From the NCBI GenBank assembly GCA_012932865.1, contig SAXG01000005.1, forward strand, positions 1,233,121 through 1,297,120: DNA of 64,000 nucleotides, in the 5' to 3' direction. Positions 56,613 to 64,000 of this stretch are shown in pieces. The stretch comes from Amylostereum areolatum (Eukaryota; Basidiomycota; Agaricomycetes; Russulales; Stereaceae). Position numbers and translations under genes: made by a program. A model generated the notes under the pieces. That model did no database searches. It was given only the letters and a program-made list of their open reading frames with translations, and was not told where the DNA came from. The stretch's first letter is position 1; each line of letters opens with the position of its first letter.

Positions 56613-58587
56613 TGTGGTAGAACGCGTGCCGGTATGAGTGTGGTGTTGAGGGATGTGGGGTCGGATGGAGAACTGGGAGGAGCGGCGGGGTAGTTATAGA
56701 AAACGCGATACGGTCCCGTGGGTACTTTATTGCCGGCGATTGAGGATATTGGATGGAGAGTGCAGAATCTGTAGATGGCCGCCTCGCAAGAAACTTAAGT
56801 TCACGATATGTTTTCCCCTTGCAATTGGTTTCGTCGGCATGTGTTGGACACACAAAATGCGCCGCGCATGTGATCCTCTGTGATCCCGTTCCCCGTTCCC
56901 CGAATCCGGCGCGGGGCCACGGAGGTCTAAATCCATCATATGATTCTCCAACCCCGCACCCTTTCCCCCTCGTTTCACCAACGGTCCGTATAGCGCTTCC
57001 TCAGAAGGCCTTCCTCCCATTCATCTTCTAACTTTTCGGAGCTTACCCTGGCGGCCCCCACTCTATCGAAACGCGCGTAGGGTACTTACCCTCATTCTGC
57101 GCGCTGCAGGCGTGTTCTGTACGTGTTCACCTCGGCAATGTGATGCTGTCCTGTTCGAGGGGCCGGGTTACGTGAATATGAACAGCGGGGCCCCATCATG
57201 GCCATTCAGTCAACCCTTCAGGCCTGCAGGGGGGATGTGGGGGATGCGGATGCCCGAAATCTCGATGGTCTGACGTGCGCGAGGGACGAGTTGGGCCATA
57301 GATCAGGGGTTAACACGGCCCGGAGTATCTTCGCTGCTGTATACTTACTTACAGCAAAACGCGCGATTTTTCGCGAGGTGATGCATGGAAGGAGGACAGC
57401 AATGACTCGCGCAAAAAAACATACAGTATCAAGGTTAGCGTTCAGCGATAGCAGGCGCGCAACGTGGACGATCTTGAAGTTGATGGCGTTTGGGACCATT
57501 GTGCAGTGAACCTTGTCCGTCGGTGTCGTCATCGTTGATTTGAAACCGCATGAAAAAGTACACACAATTCGTTCCAAATCTTCAGTATTCCAAGGGGAAC
57601 GAATAGAGGCACATCGTGGCACGTGCAGGACAATCGCAGAGCAGTAAGCAATCAAATGAGATATTCACCAAGTCCAACCGTTCCCGGCAAGGTCGTACAT
57701 GCAGCCGTTCCGCGTCCGAGGGTGATACGAGGCCTACGTGTCTATGACCTCACCGACATGAGAGAATGGCCTAGATCAGCGTAAGAGCCCAGGGGAGGGT
57801 TCGGAGGAACCTGTACACGATAGCGGTGGCATTATCGGCAGGGCTGTGGGTTGTTTACGGGCGCAGATTGGCTTCGCGAGGGCGAGTTCATGCAAAGTGC
57901 CGGCAGCTATGACGCAACGTCGCGTCCTCGAGGGAGTTGGAGATAACCGGTGTCTGGATCGTCAAAGGCATCACGCCGGGGCCGGCAGACAGGATAAGTT
58001 CAGAAGCCAGAAGTGTTGTAGGTGTGCTGGACCAATAACGCAAATGTTACGGCCTCGTCTAGACCGAGAGGTCAGGAAAGGATAACCAAATGCTGGCCTT
58101 GAGTTTTTCCGAGAAAGGCTTTCCTGTGGGTTTGAAGGTCGGTTTAACTGCAAGGTGAGCTAGAGGACTTCCGAGAAGGACTCGGAGGTAATCCCAAGTC
58201 CGAGTGTTGTCACGGTGCAAGTCGGTGTGGTTGAGTAACTCAAAACGACCGCGTAGCGGCGTAGAAGTAAATTGTTGCAGGGCTCCTGTCAAGCCTGCGG
58301 GAATGGCTTGGGCTGGAACAGGATACTAGTGCTGGGGTATGTAGTAGTAACTCTGTGAGTAAGGAACGACGAACGCGGTATATTAGCAAGTTCTCATCAC
58401 GTGATCGTCGTTACCAATTCGAGGCTGTGTACTGCAGTCTGGCAGGTGGTCTCCGACTCAGACGCCACCGCTTTCACCACCTCCTTGACCTCATCCCTGC
58501 CCTATCCTTCCGTAGTCTAGAAGGCCTACTCTACGATCTTACATTCCATTTGCTCCTTGTCTGCTGGCAAGCAACGGTGCTTTTTCA
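56613..58587. other. Gene-poor interval upstream of RSP5
   Basis: About 2 kb without a supported gene. A 77-codon minus frame at 58059-58292 (DNTRTWDYLRVLLGSPLA) looks somewhat protein-like but has no start context, splice partners or recognised family. The stretch 58430-58587 is the RSP5 leader. Confidence 0.4.
58397..58404. promoter_or_regulatory. TCACGTGA palindrome upstream of RSP5
   Basis: A perfect octamer about 184 nt before the RSP5 start codon; the third occurrence of this element upstream of a gene in the window. Confidence 0.45.
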
Positions 58588-61500
58588 ATGTCGGGTCAAG
58601 GAGAACTGTACGTCGTCAGCCCCACTTCTGACCCCTCTGCGTACGCTTACACTTCTGTTTCTACAGCAAAGAAATAAGGGTCACAGGTATTATTTCTGCC
58701 ACCTCGAAAAAAGGGGAGGGCTGATCTTTTCACTTTCAGTGGTCGCTGCCGACGGTCTCGCCAAACGAGATGTCTTCCGACTCCCGGATCCGTTCGCGGT
58801 CATCACGGTCGATGCAGAGCAGACGCACACTACAAGTGTCATTAAGAGGACACTGAACCCCTACTGGAACGAGAGCTTTGACATGTTCGTCCCCCGTTCC
58901 TTTCTTCTCGCTATCTTCTCACGCCCGCGCTCGCACATCATAGAATGGTCAAAGAATCTTCCGTCGTCGCAGTCCAGATCTTTGACCAGCGCAAGTTCAA
59001 GCGACGAGACCAGGGTTTCCTGGGCGTGGTCAATGTACGGGTGAGCAACGTGCTCGACTTGGAGCTTGGGGGACACGGTGCGTCCCTTTACCTTGTTTCC
59101 ATTCATAGCCGTTCATCAGTCACCTTCTTCACATAGAGATGCTTCAACTGGACTTGAAAAAGTCCAACGATAACCTTGTTGTTCATGGCAAGCTCATCAT
59201 CTATCTGTCCACCAATCTGTCCACCCCCGCTACCAACAACACTACGCGCCCAGCAGGTGCATCGGCAACAAACAGCAGCCTCGGCGTTACCGGTGCCAAC
59301 GCGTCTTCCCTTTCCGTCGCCACTCCGGACGCTGGTCTATCTCGCAGCCCTAGTTCCCAGGCCATCACCGTTGACTCCGCGACGTCCCACATGCCAATGC
59401 CGTCACCTTCCGTTCAAGAGGTCCAGTCTTCCCCTTCAACAGCCACCGATTCTACTTGTCCAGTCAGCACAAGCAGTGCAATCGCTCCGCCCAGCGGTGC
59501 CCCGCCTCGCGCGGTTGTCGCTGGCTCTGTCTCTGCTGGTACTGCCGTTGTCGCTAGCAATCAGGCCAATCACAACTTCAATCCCACGGAAGACCAGTTC
59601 GGCCCCTTGCCAGACGGCTGGGAACGTCGCATCGATCCTCTCGGGCGCACTTACTATGTTGATCATAACACGCGGAGCACGACGTGGAACCGGCCATCTC
59701 AGAGTCAGGCTGTCAACACCCACGCTCAAGAAGGCGAGACAAACGCTGCGCGTGACCAGCACAGTAGGCGCGTTCTTGTTGACGACTTGTTGGAAGCCAA
59801 CGCAAACGGCCCTCGCCCTCCCGCCGCGGGAGCACCTCCCGCAGCTAACACTGCCGCTGCCGCGGTTGTCGCCAGTAGCAACGCCACCACAGCAGGAACT
59901 GGACAACTTCCTGCAGGGTGGGAGGAGCGTTACACTCCCGAAGGTCGACCGTATTACGTTGATCACAATACGCGCACCACGACATGGGTTGACCCCCGTC
60001 GGCAGACTATCATTCGGGTTATGGGGCCCAACGGCCAGAACACCGCGCTGCAGCCACAGACGATTTCGCAGCTGGGCCCCTTGCCATCAGGCTGGGAAAT
60101 GCGGCTCACATCAACCGCGCGCGTATATTTTGTGGATCACAACACGAAGACCACCACATGGGACGACCCGCGTCTCCCCTCGTCCCTCGAGGCAAACGTA
60201 CCCCAGTACAAGCGAGACTTCCGCAGGAAGCTCATCTATTTCCGGAGCCAGCCAGCAATGCGCGCCCAACCGGGCAACTGTCAGATCAAGATCAGGCGCA
60301 ACCACATTTTCGAGGACAGTTATGCGGAGATCATGCGCCAGACGCCAACCGACCTGAAGAAACGTCTCATGATCAAGTTCGACGGCGAGGATGGTTTGGA
60401 CTATGGTGGACTCTCCAGGTGCGTGTCGGGCCTTCATCCTTTCTCAGATTGCCCAGGTTGATCGCCGTTGATCATTTATAGAGAGTTCTTCTTCCTCTTG
60501 TCTCACGAGATGTTCAATCCGTTCTACTGTCTCTTCGAATACTCGGCACATGACAACTACACCCTTCAAATCAACCCCGCTTCAGGCGTCAACCCGGAAC
60601 ATCTAAACTACTTCAAGTTTATCGGTCGTTGCCTGGGCTTGGGTATCTTCCACAGACGCTTCCTGGATGCCTACTTCATTGTCAGCTTTTACAAAATGAT
60701 CTTGAAGAAGAAGGTCACGCTGGCGGACCTGGAAAGTGTAGACGCGGAATTGCACCGCGGGTTGACCTGGATGCTGTAAGAGCCCTTTTTAGTTCCGCCA
60801 ACCGCGGTGGCGGGTAAACACCCTAGCTTACCGGGTTTTACAGCGAGAACGATATCACGGACATCATTGACGAGACCTTCACTACGACCGAGGAGCGCTT
60901 CGGAGAACTGGTCACGATCGATCTTAAGCCCGGGGGCGCGGACGAGCCCGTGACGGAGGACAACAAGAAAGACTACGTCGACCATGTGGTTGAATACCGC
61001 ATCTCAAAGCGCGTTAAGGAGCAATTCGACGCGTTCATGTCCGGCTTCAGTGAGCTTATTCCTCAGGACCTCATCAACGTGTTCGACGAGCGCGAGTTGG
61101 AGCTGTTGATCGGTGGAATGTCCGAGATCGATGTGTACGTTTTTTCACCCTCTTTTTTCCGCTCAGAATACCGGTCACGCTGAACCCGCCCCTCACAGCG
61201 ATGACTGGACCAAGTTCACTGATTACCGTGGATATGAGGTTAACGACGAAGTCATCCAATGGTTCTGGCAATGCGTGCGCTCGTGGCCTCCGGAGCGCAA
61301 GTCTCGATTGCTGCAGTTCGCCACGGGCACGTCCCGTATTCCGGTCAACGGATTCAAGGACCTGCAAGGCTCGGATGGCCCTCGACGGTTTACGATCGAG
61401 AAGGCGGGCGACCCGTCTCAGTTACCGAAGAGCCACACCTGCTTTAACCGTATCGACCTGCCGCCGTACAAGGACTACGCCAGTCTCGAGCACAAGCTCA

Positions 61501-61617
61501 CCCTTGCAGTAGAGTGCGTCCCGTATCTTTCATTCTCGTTGTTCAATCTGAAACTTAAGCCCCTGTTTGCTTTTCCTGCTTTCCCATAGGGAGACTGTCG
61601 GATTTGGTCAGGAGTAA
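58588..61617 (+). CDS. RSP5: NEDD4/Rsp5-type HECT E3 ubiquitin ligase
   Basis: Nine exons: 58588-58607, 58667-58686, 58740-58884, 58944-59077, 59137-60418, 60482-60775, 60844-61134, 61199-61513, 61590-61617; 2529 nt, 842 aa, in frame. Domains in order: a C2 domain (about 7-110: [38 protein letters not shown]), a Ser/Thr/Ala-rich linker, three WW domains (about residues 260, 362 and 417: [60 protein letters not shown]), and a HECT domain from about 467 to the end. The catalytic Cys is in [14 protein letters not shown] (about residue 808), and the protein ends with the family's [10 protein letters not shown]. It ubiquitinates membrane proteins and many others, recognising PY motifs via WW domains. 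The first two exons are just 20 nt each. Confidence 0.95.
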
Positions 61618-62540
61618 GCATCGGGTCTCATCACCTACACGCCCGTGCCACCTCTTCGTCTTCCCCTTCTTCCGCATTTTGCACGTTCTTTACGCTATTC
61701 TCATCCATTCGGCCCCCAGTTCCGGACGCCTTCCTTCTATCGGGCCCCGCCCCTTCCCACCTGCGCCGTACCGTACCGTACATACCTCCTATGCTGCTTG
61801 TTTCCCTCGTCGGCTCTTTTATTATTCTCTATTGACTTGGTTTCGCCACGACTCTCATTTCCTGCCCACCAACCACGATGTGACTGGTGATAACGTCCCG
61901 CTCTCACAAGTCTTCTCCCTTTTTCGTTCCACGGATTCGCGATTCGTCCAAGTCCATTTTGAGTTTTCCGTTTCTCTCCACATGGAATTTCGGAGGACGT
62001 GTACTCAGTTGCTATTATGTGTTGCATTATAGAGAATGTGTCGTTGTAATCTTCATCCCCCTCCCCCGGGAACTTCTTGCTTCCCTGTGCCTCCATTCAA
62101 CAAATTCCGTCGACCGTTTGGGACACCTTGAGCGTCCCGGGACCCCGGTAGCGTATACGAGCAGGGTATACAGGGATGGTTCGTTACTTATGTACAAGTA
62201 TATTGTCGTTAAGCAATGGCACACACAGACGGAACGAGATTGAAAGTATGTATAAAAACAACAGTAATAAAGAGAGGTTAAGCAAGTGAGAATAAGATCC
62301 CAGCAGAGAAAGAAGCGAGAAGGATGTGTGTACCTCGGTCTAGGGGACTGAATGAGCGTGGGGTGGGAGTGTGGGGTTTGAGCGAGAAGCAGCAGCAACC
62401 GAGGGGCAACTTGAGCAATGGCGGAGTCGTATAGATCTTCATCGTAAAGCACTATCATAATCAGTGCCGCCAACATGTGGACTGCAAGTGTATACAGCTG
62501 ACACCGATCGCCCGAGCAGCTGACCAGGCCATGCTGGGGG
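61618..62540. other. Convergent 3' flanks of RSP5 and ABD1
   Basis: About 920 nt with no coding signal, CT-rich on the plus strand at 61630-61880. It contains both 3' untranslated regions. Confidence 0.5.
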
Positions 62541-64000
62541 TTACCTCTTCTCCATAGCGAATGCGATATAGATATCTACGCGCGCCACAGCCCTGTCAGT
62601 CGCTGTGCCTCGCGGAGAGGGGCGAGGAAGAAGAAAAAAACGCACTAGCCGCCTCCCACTGGTCCTCGTCCATCTCCGTCTCTCCGTTGATGTCGACGAC
62701 CTTCATACGTTGCAAGAGCGGCTTGAACTCCTCATGATCCTGAAACTCTTGAAACACGTCGTGGAATTCCTTTTTGTAGATCGGATGTAGATGGTATTCC
62801 GCCGCAAGCCTGGTCGTGATGCGTTAATGCGGGGTGCGGGGTTGAGGGACGGATATGAAAACATACTGTACAAACGATTCCCAGTGTACGACGTACTCCG
62901 GGACGTCCTCCACGGCATCTTTAAGAAAGAAGGAATAGCGATGTCCATAAATCGGTCGGTTTTCGCGGTCATCAAACTTGATGTGGTAGACCTCGTTTCC
63001 GAACATCAGCTCCTCGGTATCTGCAGGAAGTGCATCCAACCGTTCTCTGTTTCGTAACGTTAGACATCCTATTCTTACTACGAGGATGAAAACTCACAGC
63101 AGCTGTTCCGCGTTGGGGATTGTGCCCACCATGACACCCCCTGGTCTTAGCCACGTGCTCGCGTTCTCCAGCATGCGCCGCGCCTTCGCAAGGCTCTCAA
63201 ACGCATAGTGCATGCAGAACTGCATAGACACCACGTCGAAGGGCATTGCGAGGCGAGCGGGTGGCAACGCTCGCGTGAGAGGGTACACGTAACAGTCGAG
63301 GGCAGCAAAGATAGCATCGGAGCGCGGTGGACGCAGTGACCCATGCCGTGAGCGGGCTTGGTCCACTGAAATTGCGGCAATGTCTATGGGGTATAGTCAG
63401 TGAGATGGAAAGAGAAGCGAGCGCAATAAAGAGTGGGGTAGCGGTGTGTACGAAGACGCACCCAGTCCGGCATACTCCTTCACTTTGGACTTGGCCCATT
63501 TGCTCAGGTCCCCGCCCTTCCCGCAGCCCAGGTCAAGCACTTTCCCACGCAAACCTCCACCCCCTCGTCCAGGCGCGCTCACCACAGCAGACGCTTGCAA
63601 CGCCGGTTGCGCGAAGCGGGTAATGAGCACCGACTTGATCCAGTTGTTGAAGTTACGGAGACCAATGATAGGCGAGTCGCGTCGTTGTTCCACGCCGACA
63701 TTCGGCCGGGCGTTGTCTGTCGGGTAATTTATGTTAGGTAGATGCGCGACGATATTCGCAGAATACGGGACGTACAATGCTCGACGACGAGGCCCGCGTC
63801 CCTGGACCTTTTTACGCGCGGCGCGTCCTCGCCCAAATTCTGCTCCTCCAGCTCCATCTCATCCATTGGCCTTTTTCGTTTCGCCAATCGGAGCGTGCCT
63901 TGCCCGAGCTGGGCGCGGTACATTGCGATTTCATCTGGACTGAGAGGAATGAGAACGGATCCTGCTGGAGTGCGCCTGCGCGGATTATAGGGTAAGGTTT
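62541..64000 (-). CDS. ABD1: mRNA cap guanine-N7 methyltransferase, 5' end cut by window
   Basis: Visible exons: 63776 to the window edge, 63462-63716, 63098-63383, 62867-63046, 62646-62809, 62541-62575. It methylates the 5' cap of nuclear mRNAs using S-adenosylmethionine. The SAM-binding motif is [19 protein letters not shown]; further family words are [70 protein letters not shown] and [16 protein letters not shown], ending [15 protein letters not shown]. The N-terminal part seen ([24 protein letters not shown]) is basic and variable. Splice phases agree throughout. The start codon lies outside the window. Confidence 0.9.

Noticed and set aside
58059..58292. 77-codon minus frame upstream of RSP5
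   Set aside because: Some protein-like composition, but no start context, neighbours or family; kept only as a note in the interval description.
1..64000. CRISPR arrays, rRNA, tRNA and transposon ends
   Set aside because: A by-eye scan found no regular spacer-repeat array, no rRNA-like block, no convincing tRNA with A and B boxes, and no terminal repeats or transposase/reverse-transcriptase motifs. A tRNA scan program would be decisive.

Overview
This is a nuclear window from a basidiomycete fungus, almost certainly an Agaricomycete (mushroom or polypore type). Genes are dense and split by many 45-70 nt introns with GT..AG ends and CTNAC/CTAAT branch sites. Several proteins belong to families characteristic of that group: a DUF6593-type protein, an N-terminal GDS1 winged-helix regulator, paired H1-like linker histones, UPF0187/bestrophin and an Agaricomycete-type P450. 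The genus cannot be decided from sequence alone.

Layout. Positions 50-761 hold the 3' part of a secreted RlpA-like (double-psi beta-barrel) protein. Positions 1-7.5 kb form an accessory island: two tandem copies (about 2140-4649 and 4960-7495) of a module carrying a membrane-anchored protein-kinase-like gene plus an unrecognised neighbour, and an inverted, decayed third kinase fragment at 1263-1500. Then come, on the minus strand, a JSN1/PUF-type RNA-binding protein (8620-13101), a GDS1 winged-helix/APSES-like regulator (13797-17027) and a cytochrome P450 (19484-21521). A mitochondrial carrier (plus strand, 22676-23996) is followed by two divergent linker histone H1 genes that flank a degenerate acyl-CoA-synthetase-like gene (24317-29737). 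Next are TEL2 (30341-33651), the complex I 24 kDa subunit (33854-34866), a bestrophin-like channel (35274-37284) and a TEA/ATTS transcription factor (37827-39509). A 20-exon gene at 39877-45369 has the architecture of the meiotic chromosome-axis proteins Red1/SYCP2. The right side carries a long Ser-rich protein (46473-51446), a DUF6593-type protein, a BTB protein, the N-terminal glutamine amidase NTAQ1, a small conserved-looking protein, the NEDD4/Rsp5 HECT ubiquitin ligase (58588-61617) and the 3' part of the mRNA cap methyltransferase ABD1 (62541 to the window edge).

Most genes are ordinary housekeeping genes and do not form an operon-like system. NTAQ1 and RSP5 both feed ubiquitin-dependent turnover, and TEL2, histone H1 and the axis protein are chromosome-related, but the neighbourhood gives no proof of joint function.

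A striking overall pattern: seven gene models (RlpA-like, PUF, P450, NDUFV2, axis protein, Ser-rich, BTB) can be read through only if an extra base is skipped, at 12 places in all, and every one is a +1 (an additional base), never a -1. Other genes of equal length close perfectly. This most simply points to residual insertion errors in the assembly rather than 12 real mutations. Exon lengths in the annotations below were summed by hand and agree with this reading.
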